Source: Nitrospirales bacterium (lineage in GTDB: Bacteria > Nitrospirota > Nitrospiria > Nitrospirales > UBA8639). Taken from it: DNA of 5,829 bases. Shown in pieces: positions 1-5,829 of this stretch. The notes beneath the pieces are model-generated. The model was not told the DNA's origin and made no database searches. It saw nothing but the letters and a program-made list of their open reading frames with translations. The stretch is from positions 1 to 5,829 of the forward strand of contig BQIY01000165.1 in the NCBI GenBank assembly GCA_021604265.1, read 5' to 3'. Within the stretch, counting starts at the first letter, position 1, and each line of letters begins with the position of its first letter. The translations under genes were made by a program, and so were the position numbers.

Positions 1-1
1 T

Positions 2-1150
2 GAATACGGGGATATCGTGCTGAAAACTGTTGCAAGCCGTCTCAGGAAATGCATACGTGAAGTCGACACAGGCGTCAGGATGGGAGGCGATGAATTTGCC
101 GTCCTGCTTGATGAAGTTGTATCAGTCGATGACGTCGGCACCATCGCGCAGCGGTTACTTGATCTTATCGCTCAACCGATGGTGGTCCTGGATCATGAAC
201 TGCACATTACCGGTAGCGTCGGCGTGACGATTTATCCCTGGGATTGTGCCAAAGCGCAGGATCTCTTAAAACATAGTGATACCGCCATGTACCGCGCTAA
301 AGCGCAGGGCGGCAACAACTTTCAATTTTACACCGCCGGCATGCAGACCTCATCACTTGACCGGACGACGATTGACGTAGAACTCCGTCGCGCACTGACG
401 AAAGGCGAGTTTTTACTGCACTATCAGCCCCAAATGGATCTTCACACACAACAGATTATTGGGCTGGAGGCGTTGATTCGTTGGCAACACCCGTATCAAG
501 GCATGATTAGTCCAATGAACTTTATTCCGAAAGCTGAGGAATCCGGGATCATCGTGCCGATTGGGGAATGGGTCATGAAAACCGCCAGCCTCCAAGCCAA
601 AAAGTGGGAACGCGAAGGATTGCCGGTTCCACCCATCTCGGTCAATCTGTCAGCACGGCAAGTTCATCAACGAAACCTCCCTGCAGCGGTCGAACATATT
701 CTTCAGGCCACGCAACTTGATCCCCAATACCTCCAGGTTGAACTCACGGAAAGTTTTCTCATTAATGAAACACCCAGTACGCTAGCGACGTTACGCGACC
801 TGAAGGCCATGGGAGTGAAAATTTATATCGATGATTTTGGTGTGGGCTATGCCTCGCTTCGGTACCTCAAAGCATTCCCCCTCGATGGGCTCAAACTGGA
901 CCAGTCGTTAATCAAAGACCTCGACACCGACATCAATAATGCCGCCATTGTGAAAGCGATTCTTGCACTCGGCAATACGCTTGGGCTCAAGGTGGTTGCT
1001 GAGGGAGTCGAAACCCAAGCCCAAGTTGAATTTCTTTCTGAACACGGATGCTATGCCATTCAAGGGTTTTGGGTCACTCCGCCCATTCCAGCCCATGAAA
1101 GCCGCCAATGGCTCATCATGAGTGCAAACCAATCATACGCGGCAGCCTAA
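2..1150 (+). CDS. GGDEF-EAL c-di-GMP synthase/phosphodiesterase, 5'-truncated by window edge
   Basis: This is the C-terminal 382 residues of a bifunctional cyclic-di-GMP turnover protein. The frame is open to the left edge, so the real start and any sensor domain lie outside; the GTG at 17 falls inside the conserved GGDEF fold and is not a start. Numbering from base 2, an inhibitory RxxD site (R19-D22) sits exactly five residues before GGDEF (28-32), and the SDTAMYRAK helix follows near residues 92-100. The EAL domain spans about 120-370. It retains EAL (156-158), N215 in SVNLSARQ, E247 in ELTES, the DD pair 277-278 in IDDFGVGY, K298, E334 in VVAEGVE and Q354 in QGFW. These are the family's metal- and substrate-binding positions, so phosphodiesterase activity is expected. 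Diguanylate cyclase activity is possible, since GGDEF and the I-site are intact, but the missing N-terminal part of the domain prevents a full check. The gene converges on dinB with a 75-bp gap in which I see no clear terminator. Confidence 0.95.
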   Translation, partial: EYGDIVLKTVASRLRKCIREVDTGVRMGGDEFAVLLDEVVSVDDVGTIAQRLLDLIAQPMVVLDHELHITGSVGVTIYPWDCAKAQDLLKHSDTAMYRAKAQGGNNFQFYTAGMQTSSLDRTTIDVELRRALTKGEFLLHYQPQMDLHTQQIIGLEALIRWQHPYQGMISPMNFIPKAEESGIIVPIGEWVMKTASLQAKKWEREGLPVPPISVNLSARQVHQRNLPAAVEHILQATQLDPQYLQVELTESFLINETPSTLATLRDLKAMGVKIYIDDFGVGYASLRYLKAFPLDGLKLDQSLIKDLDTDINNAAIVKAILALGNTLGLKVVAEGVETQAQVEFLSEHGCYAIQGFWVTPPIPAHESRQWLIMSANQSYAAA

Positions 1151-1225
1151 CCCTCTGCTCACGTGCGACATCACAAATATCCTCTACCCTTACGCCCAGA
1201 TTTCCCATTCTCGTTATCGGCATTT

Positions 1226-2404
1226 CTATGGTTTCTCTTTTCCTAACAATGACCCCAACTGGATGGATTCATCACCAAAACGCATGCGAATCGCATCAAC
1301 GGCTTGAGACAGATCCTGTTCCTGTCGACTATGTTGTTCAAAGAGCGTCAATTGCTCATGTGATCCGAGAGGAGTCAATTTCGTGACTGATAACCCGAGT
1401 AATCTCACCTGTTGCTCACCTATCCCAACACGCTCGAGAAGTGTCAGCGCCTGTTTCCACAAGTCACTGGATTGATTGACCGGCTCCGACCATGAAGATG
1501 ATCGCGTCACCGTTTCAAAGGCCGCATTTCGAAACTTGAGGGTGAGGCCACATGCCCCTTGGTGTTCGTTTCGTAATCGTTGACCAACGCGCTCAGATAA
1601 AACCAGCAACGTTTGTCGAATGAGCGCATCATCATTGGTATCACGTACAAATGTCGTTTCAGCTCCGATTGACTTCATCGTGGAGCGTGGCACAACCGGA
1701 CGATCATCTAACCCGTTAGCCAATTGCCACAGATGCACGCCACGTTTACCCATACGCGCACGAAGCGCGTCTTGCGACTGCTGCGCGATATCGCCAATGG
1801 TTCGATACCCCATCTGTTGTAACAGGGGCGCCGTCTTTGCCCCCACACCCCATAAACGGGTTAGAGGCAAGTTTCGCAAAAATTCATGGATCTTTTGATG
1901 CGGAACCATGACAAAACCTTGAGGTTTTTCAAGATCCGACGCCACTTTGGCAACAAATTTGGTAGAAGCAATTCCCACAGATGCCTGCAATTGCTCCTCC
2001 TTCAAAATCTTGGATTGAATACGCCGGCCAATCGTTTCGGCTGAACCGAATAAGGCATAACTCCCCGTGACATCTAAAAAGGCTTCATCCAAACTTAGCG
2101 GTTCAACTAAATCCGTGTAGCGGGAAAAAATCTCAAAAATTCGTTCAGACACTTCCTCATATCGCGCCATACGAACGGGAAGGAAAATCGCCGATGGACA
2201 CCGTCGATATGCCTGACTGATCGGCATCGCAGAATGAATACCAAATGTTCGTGCTTCATAGGATGCTGCTGACACCACCCCCCGCCCCTTACCGCCTTGA
2301 GGGTTCGCCCCAACCACGACAGGCTTTCCCCGATACGCCGGATTATCGCGTTGCTCAACTGATGCATAAAAGGCATCCATATCAACGTGAAGAATTGATC
2401 GCAT
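1226..2404 (-). CDS. dinB: DNA polymerase IV (Y-family translesion polymerase)
   Basis: The gene encodes 392 residues, somewhat longer than the E. coli protein. Y-family polymerases copy across damaged template bases with low fidelity. The start MRSILHVDMDAFYASVE matches the family N-terminus: D8 is a catalytic metal ligand and F12/Y13 occupy the steric-gate region. The other catalytic pair is D106-E107 in PLSLDEAFLD. KGRGVVSAASYEAR (39-52) and FGIHSAMP (54-61) are fingers-region signatures, and LWGVGAKTAPLLQQMG (184-199) is the thumb helix-hairpin-helix. The little-finger domain covers about 240-345. QLTLF (351-355) is a canonical beta-clamp-binding motif, followed by a 37-residue tail containing AIRMRFG, as in many non-enteric DinB proteins. 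The ATG is chosen by alignment to the family; an in-frame stop lies eight codons upstream. I see no good Shine-Dalgarno before it (AACCCT directly precedes the ATG), so initiation may be weak or leaderless. No E. coli-type LexA box is evident upstream. Confidence 0.97.
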   Translation of the reverse strand: MRSILHVDMDAFYASVEQRDNPAYRGKPVVVGANPQGGKGRGVVSAASYEARTFGIHSAMPISQAYRRCPSAIFLPVRMARYEEVSERIFEIFSRYTDLVEPLSLDEAFLDVTGSYALFGSAETIGRRIQSKILKEEQLQASVGIASTKFVAKVASDLEKPQGFVMVPHQKIHEFLRNLPLTRLWGVGAKTAPLLQQMGYRTIGDIAQQSQDALRARMGKRGVHLWQLANGLDDRPVVPRSTMKSIGAETTFVRDTNDDALIRQTLLVLSERVGQRLRNEHQGACGLTLKFRNAAFETVTRSSSWSEPVNQSSDLWKQALTLLERVGIGEQQVRLLGLSVTKLTPLGSHEQLTLFEQHSRQEQDLSQAVDAIRMRFGDESIQLGSLLGKEKP

Positions 2405-2527
2405 AGGGTTATTTACATGAATTGCTCAGTGAGTCATCCTTGAAATTTGCAGCGAAGGTATCATCACGCTGCCGCCGTCAGGTGCAATGCATTGCTCAAT
2501 CAACGACATCACCTTAGGTGAAAACAA
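2405..2527. other. Intergenic gap between lipoprotein gene and dinB, with three dyads
   Basis: This 123-bp gap separates two minus-strand genes and should hold the lipoprotein terminator and/or the dinB promoter. It contains an imperfect dyad at 2469-2481 (CTGCCGCCGTCAG, arms agreeing at 10 of 13 positions), a perfect 12-bp palindrome GCAATGCATTGC at 2484-2495, and a short stem TCACC-TTA-GGTGA at 2509-2521 just after the lipoprotein stop. None is followed by a convincing T-run on the minus strand, so I do not call an intrinsic terminator. ATTGCTCA occurs twice, at 2421-2428 and 2491-2498. No confident -35/-10 pair could be placed. Confidence 0.4.
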
Positions 2528-2935
2528 CTATCTGGCATACCGGTATCCCCCGCTCATATGCCGTTCAAACGTCGAAGAGAGCCCCAGATGATTACGATAG
2601 ACTGATGACTGAACAATACTGTCGTTCTGCGGTGCTAGCTCACCAGCTCTGCGAAAATATTCAATGGCCTGCTGATGTTCTTCTTGTTTATGAAATGTCA
2701 GCGCGAGATTAAAGTACACTTCCGGCAGCTGATCATCAGCGCGAAGAGCGTCTTCAAAACGTTGCTGCGCCAGCTCCCATTGACCGTCGTTGTAAGCTTG
2801 AATGCCAGACAAGTTCAACTCTGATGCCGTTGGGCTCACAATTGGTAAGGTAGCCAGCGGACCGGTCGATGTAACGCAGCCCAGCCCCATGAGCACCCAC
2901 AGCACGACAAATGAAAATGGCCATGTTATCTTCAT
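2528..2935 (-). CDS. Small TPR-repeat lipoprotein, function unknown
   Basis: The predicted product is a 135-residue envelope protein with a lipoprotein-like signal and two TPR units. I chose the ATG at 2933-2935 because it gives a compact signal sequence: K2, a hydrophobic stretch from about 5 to 18, then GLG-C20. A TTG five codons upstream would only add MEPQD. The lipobox is imperfect, with Gly instead of Leu/Val/Ile at -3, so lipidation at C20 is likely but not certain. Residues about 38-69 (GIQAYNDGQWELAQQRFEDAL) and 71-104 (VYFNLALTFHKQEEHQQAIEYFRRA) fit the TPR consensus of paired helices with A/Y/F/A spacing. After that comes a short polar tail rich in Arg and Tyr. TPR lipoproteins usually act as periplasmic or outer-membrane scaffolds; no specific partner can be inferred. 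The gene is divergent from the flavoprotein gene (93-bp gap) and precedes dinB on the same strand, with no obvious functional link. Confidence 0.8.
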   Translation of the reverse strand: MKITWPFSFVVLWVLMGLGCVTSTGPLATLPIVSPTASELNLSGIQAYNDGQWELAQQRFEDALRADDQLPEVYFNLALTFHKQEEHQQAIEYFRRAGELAPQNDSIVQSSVYRNHLGLSSTFERHMSGGYRYAR

Positions 2936-3028
2936 GTCTTGAGGTTCCAATTCAAATGAGTAGACCTTCAGAGTCTGGGTAAAAAGACCTGACTTGTAGG
3001 ATTATGTTTTAACAAGAGGGACAGAACC
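2936..3028. promoter_or_regulatory. Divergent intergenic region, likely promoters for both flanking genes
   Basis: These 93 bp lie between divergently oriented genes, so both promoters are expected here. On the plus strand AAGAGGG at 3014-3020 is a good Shine-Dalgarno, eight bases before the flavoprotein ATG. On the minus strand CATAAT (complement of 3001-3006) resembles a -10 box, but I find no matching -35 at normal spacing. TATGTT at 3003-3008 is an equally tentative plus-strand -10. The ribosome binding site is well supported; the promoter boxes are not. Confidence 0.45.
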
Positions 3029-4420
3029 ATGGCTCTTGAGAAATCGATGCATTACGATGTCATTATCATTGGCGGTGGCTCAGCCGGGTATGCAGCCGCC
3101 CGCACCGCGCGTGACGATGGCGCCAATGTCGCCATCATTGACCATGGCCCCTTGGGAGGGCTCTGCATTCTTCGCGGCTGCATGCCCACAAAAACCATTC
3201 TCCGCTCCTCAGACATCATATCATTGATGCGAAGAGCAGAGGAATTTGGCCTAACCCCCGTGACAGCCACAGCCAATCTTTCTGCCATTATTGATCGAAA
3301 GTCACAGCTCATTCAAGAATTTGCCGATTATCGAATTGAAGCCCTCAAGGACCCACGATTTACACTCTATCAAGAACACGCACAATTTCTGTCACCTAAT
3401 GAAATCCAAGCCGGCCCACACCGATTGACCGGCAAATCTTTTATCATCTCAACCGGATCGGTCGTTTCGCGCATACCGATACCCGGGCTTGAAGAAGCGG
3501 GCTATATCACAAGTGATGAAGCACTGGAATTGCGCAAACTCCCTGCATCATTGATTGTCTTGGGTGGAGGGGCAGTGGCTCTAGAGTTCGCACAATTTTT
3601 CGCCCGATTAGGAACGAAGGTGACGCTCTTACAACGCAGCGGCCACATCATGTCCGAAGGCGATGAAGATCTGGCTCGTCCTGTCGAAGCACGGTTTCGC
3701 GAAGAAGGCATGGAGGTCTTTACGTCTACTCAACTGCTGCGTTTCAGTCAATCAGAGAATCTCAAAACTGCGCACTTCCTGCACCAAGGTCAAGAACAAA
3801 CCGTCTCAGCAGAAATGATTCTACAAGCACTTGGGCGTCGCCCCAATATCGACAATCTAAATTTAGGCAACGCCAAGGTCGAGACTCAGAAGGGAGCCAT
3901 TACCGTTTCGAACGAAATGCGGACCTCGACGCCACATATTTTTGCGGTTGGAGACGTGAATGGGCTCCATGAAATCGTGCATATTGCGATCCAACAAGGA
4001 GAAATCGCAGGCTGGAATGCCGTTCATCAAGATGCTCCCCCTCGCATACAAGACGATCGCCTGAAAGCCCAAGTGATCTTTACCGATCCGCAAGTGGCTA
4101 ATGTCGGATTGTCGGAACGGGAATGTACGCAACAAGGTATCGCGTATCTCGCTGCGTCATATCCGTTTAGCGATCACGGAAAATCCATGTGCCTTGGAGA
4201 AACGCATGGGCATGTCAAAATCTTATGTCATCCACAAACCGGAGAACTGCTTGGAGGCCATATTGTGGGTCCTGAAGCCTCAGAGCTGATTCATGAACTC
4301 ATCACCATCATGTATTACCATGGCACCGTCCATGACATGCTCCGCATCCCCCACTATCATCCTACCCTCGCCGAAATCTTAACCTATCCCGCAGAAGAAC
4401 TCGTAGAAAAGCTTCAATAA
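3029..4420 (+). CDS. Class I FAD/NAD(P) disulfide oxidoreductase (lipoamide dehydrogenase / MerA-like)
   Basis: This cytosolic flavoprotein of 463 residues has the length and domain order of dihydrolipoamide dehydrogenase. The FAD-binding motif is VIIIGGGSAGYAAA (11-24). The redox-active disulfide C46-x4-C51 lies in GGLCILRGCMPTK, and the second FAD motif is HIFAVGDVNG (303-312). The NAD(P) domain starts at LIVLGGGAVALEFAQFFARLG (175-195). R203 follows its second strand where NADH enzymes tend to have Glu, which leans towards NADPH. The dimerisation domain begins near 345 (VIFTDPQVANVGLSE) and ends with the catalytic HPT-LAE pair H444 and E449. The NAD(P) segment resembles mercuric reductase, but there is no N-terminal HMA domain and no C-terminal Cys-Cys pair (the end is EELVEKLQ), so mercury reduction is unlikely. 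The substrate is unknown: lipoamide, another disulfide or a quinone. No 2-oxoacid dehydrogenase subunits are adjacent. The ATG is supported by AAGAGGG eight bases upstream; the Met at residue 7 is a less likely alternative. Confidence 0.93.
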   Translation: MALEKSMHYDVIIIGGGSAGYAAARTARDDGANVAIIDHGPLGGLCILRGCMPTKTILRSSDIISLMRRAEEFGLTPVTATANLSAIIDRKSQLIQEFADYRIEALKDPRFTLYQEHAQFLSPNEIQAGPHRLTGKSFIISTGSVVSRIPIPGLEEAGYITSDEALELRKLPASLIVLGGGAVALEFAQFFARLGTKVTLLQRSGHIMSEGDEDLARPVEARFREEGMEVFTSTQLLRFSQSENLKTAHFLHQGQEQTVSAEMILQALGRRPNIDNLNLGNAKVETQKGAITVSNEMRTSTPHIFAVGDVNGLHEIVHIAIQQGEIAGWNAVHQDAPPRIQDDRLKAQVIFTDPQVANVGLSERECTQQGIAYLAASYPFSDHGKSMCLGETHGHVKILCHPQTGELLGGHIVGPEASELIHELITIMYYHGTVHDMLRIPHYHPTLAEILTYPAEELVEKLQ

Positions 4421-4569
4421 CATACATGGAGTCAGATGCCTTTTTCCCGCTCAAGCATACTCAGGAGAATAGAGAGTGAATCATGTTAACAATTGTTTTG
4501 ACGTGAACATCCCCTTACTCCCCACATGCAAAACGCCGCCATGAATGGCAGCAAAAGACTTGTACCTCT
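4421..4569. other. Convergent intergenic region
   Basis: This 149-bp gap lies between the flavoprotein gene and the convergent vapC. It holds a candidate hairpin serving vapC (annotated separately), an 8-bp palindrome ACAATTGT within TTAACAATTGTTTTGA near 4487-4500, and a CTTTTT run near 4440 that lacks a preceding stem. I see no gene in it. Confidence 0.5.
4535..4552 (-). terminator. Possible weak intrinsic terminator for vapC
   Basis: Read on the minus strand, GCTGCC-ATTCAT-GGCGGC forms a six-position stem with one mismatch and a six-base loop, followed directly by GTTTTG. It begins about 17 bases after the vapC stop. The U-run is only four long, so termination would be inefficient. The position and strand are right for the toxin-antitoxin transcript. 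Confidence 0.35.
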
Positions 4570-4992
4570 TCAACTTTCTTTCCACGGATTAATGACGGAC
4601 ACAGAAAGTCCATTGAAATCTTTTGTATTCCTTGTGGCAATACTACTTCGTTTAGCAATGGCAATTCCTGCAATTTGTGTGTCTCGCATATCGACGGTTA
4701 CTCCTCGGCGTCGTCTGCCTGCAGCTAACTCTCCTGCCGCTAATGCCGCATCTTCATCAAAGGAAAGTATTCGTCCTTCTAGAACCTTTTCTAACGTCTG
4801 CTGAAAGGCCTCCTCAAGCTTGATACGTCGCTTGCCTTTTGTGAGAGACGATAGCCCTAAACGAATTTCAAATACCGTGATCGCTGTGGTCCAGATTGAC
4901 TCCCACGCCTGCCTGTCGAGCCACGACACAATAATGGGATCGCCCCGATCCTGCATCACCGCAGAAAGAATATTCGTATCGAGAATGATCAT
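4570..4992 (-). CDS. vapC: VapC/FitB-type PIN-domain toxin ribonuclease
   Basis: This 140-residue PIN-domain protein is the toxin of a type II toxin-antitoxin pair. PIN toxins are Mg2+-dependent endoribonucleases, usually cutting tRNA, rRNA or mRNA when freed from the antitoxin. MIILDTNILS gives the first acidic residue D5, TTAITVFEIRLG gives E42, VDMRDTQIAGIA gives D104 (with D101 nearby) and TRNTKDF gives D125, so the full acidic quartet is present and the toxin should be active. The overall pattern, including GRILSFD (73-79) and the terminal INPW, is that of the FitB subgroup. The ATG (4990-4992) overlaps the vapB stop as ATGA, implying translational coupling; there is no separate strong Shine-Dalgarno within the coding overlap. 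The RNA target cannot be told from the sequence. The gene is full length with no sign of decay. Confidence 0.95.
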   Translation of the reverse strand: MIILDTNILSAVMQDRGDPIIVSWLDRQAWESIWTTAITVFEIRLGLSSLTKGKRRIKLEEAFQQTLEKVLEGRILSFDEDAALAAGELAAGRRRRGVTVDMRDTQIAGIAIAKRSSIATRNTKDFNGLSVSVINPWKES

Positions 4993-5237
4993 GATTCAAA
5001 ATCAGTAGAGTGAGGAGACGCTCCTTTGAGTTCCGGAATGTCTTCTTGCAACCCAATGCCTTGAAACATGTCGCTCATGGCTGAGCCAAAACCACCCTTC
5101 CGCTTCCCTTCATTCTTTGTAGCATTCCGAAGAATGTCGCGGACTTCCTCTTCGACACTTCGGCCATGTCGAGAAGCCCGTTGACGTAAACGCAGCTTCA
5201 CGTCTTCTTCAATATTTCGAACAATTAATTGCCCCAC
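4989..5237 (-). CDS. vapB: VapB/FitA-type ribbon-helix-helix antitoxin
   Basis: This 82-residue antitoxin should bind and block the adjacent PIN toxin and repress their shared promoter. The N-terminus MGQLIVRNIEEDVKLRLRQR is a FitA-like ribbon-helix-helix: a beta strand at about 2-8 for DNA contact, helix one at about 11-24, and helix two at about 27-38 beginning GRSVEEEVRDIL. A basic linker (41-48) leads to MFQGIGLQEDIPELKG (57-72), which matches the conserved FitA C-terminal segment that threads into the toxin active site. The start is GTG at 5235-5237. It is supported by a strong GGAGG Shine-Dalgarno (complement of 5246-5250) eight bases upstream and by the family N-terminus. The gene is first in the operon and ends in an ATGA overlap with vapC. 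Confidence 0.94.
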   Translation of the reverse strand: MGQLIVRNIEEDVKLRLRQRASRHGRSVEEEVRDILRNATKNEGKRKGGFGSAMSDMFQGIGLQEDIPELKGASPHSTDFES

Positions 5238-5245
5238 TTGTGAAT

Positions 5246-5250
5246 CCTCC
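5246..5250 (-). promoter_or_regulatory. Shine-Dalgarno of vapB
   Basis: GGAGG on the minus strand lies eight bases before the GTG at 5237. It fixes the unusual GTG start and is the strongest ribosome binding site in the window. Confidence 0.85.
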
Positions 5251-5254
5251 GTAC

Positions 5255-5270
5255 TGATATCATGATATCA
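5255..5270. promoter_or_regulatory. Palindromic operator of the vapBC operon
   Basis: Two perfect copies of the 8-bp palindrome TGATATCA stand back to back at 5255-5262 and 5263-5270, so the whole 16 bp is also a perfect palindrome. Ribbon-helix-helix antitoxins bind adjacent half-sites as paired dimers, and this arrangement just upstream of vapB is what autoregulation predicts. The site covers the proposed -10 box, so binding would block RNA polymerase. The symmetry is seen directly; the binding is inferred. Confidence 0.75.
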
Positions 5271-5290
5271 TACAAACCATATTAGGACAA
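5262..5290 (-). promoter_or_regulatory. Probable sigma-70-type promoter of vapBC
   Basis: On the minus strand TTGTCC (complement of 5285-5290, four of six matching TTGACA) is followed after exactly 17 bp by TATCAT (complement of 5262-5267, five of six matching TATAAT). Transcription would start near 5254-5256, giving a leader of about 17-19 bases that includes the GGAGG. The alternative -10, TATGAT (complement of 5267-5272), has poorer spacing, 12 bp from the same -35. Confidence 0.6.
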
Positions 5291-5667
5291 ATCCCAAAGA
5301 GTGAGATCGTATGGAAAGAAAGAATGGATTGCGAGTCGTAGGTTCGATATTCAAGAGCTCTTCAAACACGTTATGTCAACATCAATCGCTTTACCGAGAA
5401 CAAGGCAAACAGCCATCTTCAACAAAATAAAGACTCCCCACGCTTTTTACTTATCGATTGGGTAAGGGCACATTCTTCTATTTCAGCCACCTGAATGAAA
5501 GAGGTAGGTCAACACGACCGTCGCAGGTGAACAAGAGGAAATGATTTGATAAGGGGGCGATCGTAACAAGCCATTTGGCGGGGAGACTTGGGACATTTCA
5601 ACTTGTGTGGTGAGGTGAAAAAGAAGAAGAACAAATTTCCTAAAGTGATATAACTAGACGCGATCCT
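5291..5667. other. Gene-less stretch
   Basis: About 380 bp without a supported gene. Stops are frequent in all frames; the longest plausible reading starts at ATG 5311 and gives only 39 unrecognised residues. Small structures seen are the 10-bp palindrome AAGAGCTCTT at 5353-5362 and a five-pair, tetraloop hairpin TTCAG-CCAC-CTGAA at 5482-5495. An A/G-rich tract (GAAAAAGAAGAAGAACAAA) lies near 5617-5636. This could be decayed coding DNA or the flank of the transposase-like remnant to its right. Confidence 0.5.
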
Positions 5668-5829
5668 ATGAACAAATACGACTTACCCCATAGTTGGGCG
5701 GTTCCACCATATCTTTGTTTCTACTAAAGGCTGAGACCCACCATTCACTGACTCCTGCAAGTCTGTAAGCGTTTCCCTGAAAATTCCAACGCTGGAATCA
5801 TATCTACTCCACATGCGCACATGGTAAAT
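5668..5829 (+). pseudogene. Possible frameshifted N-terminal fragment of a Y1 (IS200/REP-type) HUH transposase
   Basis: No single frame is open, but pieces in two frames read together like the start of a Y1 transposase. Frame A gives MNKYDLPHSWAV from ATG 5668. Frame B gives HHIFVSTKG, a TGA at 5732-5734, then DPPFTD (5705-5752), resembling the family's first strand (HLVFSTKGR and similar). The TGA falls where the family commonly has Arg, as if CGA had become TGA. Frame A resumes with LLQVCKRFPE from 5752 and ends with TPHAHMVN at the window edge, where HAH would be the HUH metal-binding motif normally seen as MPNHVHLLV. This would require at least two frameshifts and one nonsense change. The resemblance is from memory of the family and the stretch is short, so it may be chance. 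The element's left end is not identifiable, and the rest, if any, is beyond the window. Confidence 0.35.

Noticed and set aside
17..1150. GTG at 17 as the start of the GGDEF-EAL gene
   Set aside because: The five codons before it (EYGDI) fit the conserved GGDEF-domain pattern of a Gly-Asp followed by a hydrophobic helix, and the frame is open to the edge, so it is internal.
2402..2530. LexA box controlling dinB
   Set aside because: The CTG and CAG at 2469-2481 are seven bases apart, not the ten of the E. coli consensus, and no other match was seen.
2518..2712. Plus-strand 64-codon ORF antisense to the TPR lipoprotein gene
   Set aside because: It is a shadow of the lipoprotein coding frame, with no protein-like composition or ribosome binding site.
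2936..3028. Firm -35/-10 promoter calls for the divergent genes
   Set aside because: CATAAT and TATGTT look like -10 boxes but neither has a believable -35 at 16-18 bp.
3029..4420. Mercuric reductase (merA)
   Set aside because: No N-terminal HMA domain, no C-terminal vicinal cysteines and no mer genes nearby.
4430..4450. CTTTTTC run after the flavoprotein gene as a terminator
   Set aside because: No stem-loop precedes it on the plus strand.
5311..5430. 39-codon ORF starting ATG at 5311
   Set aside because: Short, with only a weak purine-rich stretch upstream and no recognisable motif; it lies in a stop-rich region.

Overview
The window reads as ordinary chromosome from a Gram-negative (diderm) bacterium of roughly balanced G+C. 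I cannot fix the taxon from sequence alone. The mix of a GGDEF-EAL protein, a small TPR lipoprotein, a lipoamide-dehydrogenase-like flavoprotein and a FitAB-type toxin-antitoxin pair would suit Nitrospirota or an environmental proteobacterium, but that is a guess. No RNA gene, CRISPR array or complete mobile element is visible.

Layout from left to right. The 3' part of a c-di-GMP turnover gene (GGDEF then EAL) enters from the left edge and ends at 1150 (+). It converges with dinB (1226-2404, -), encoding DNA polymerase IV. Upstream of dinB, on the same strand, lies a gene for a small TPR lipoprotein (2528-2935, -), separated by a 123-bp gap containing three short dyads. Divergent from the lipoprotein gene is a full-length class I FAD/NAD(P) disulfide oxidoreductase (3029-4420, +). 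After a convergent gap comes a two-gene VapBC/FitAB toxin-antitoxin operon on the minus strand (vapC 4570-4992, vapB 4989-5237). It has an ATGA overlap, a strong Shine-Dalgarno, and a palindromic operator overlapping a recognisable promoter. The final ~590 bp have no intact gene. The last ~160 bp carry what looks like a frameshifted N-terminal piece of a Y1 (HUH) transposase running off the right edge.

The genes do not form one pathway: they are signalling, translesion synthesis, envelope, redox and toxin-antitoxin functions. The only clear operon is vapBC. The right end, with a toxin-antitoxin module, a gene-poor stretch and a likely transposase relic, has the character of accessory DNA. I found no convincing undescribed system. 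The most informative details are the vapB operator-promoter arrangement, the probable transposase relic, and the flavoprotein, which resembles MerA in its NAD(P) domain but lacks MerA's C-terminal cysteine pair.
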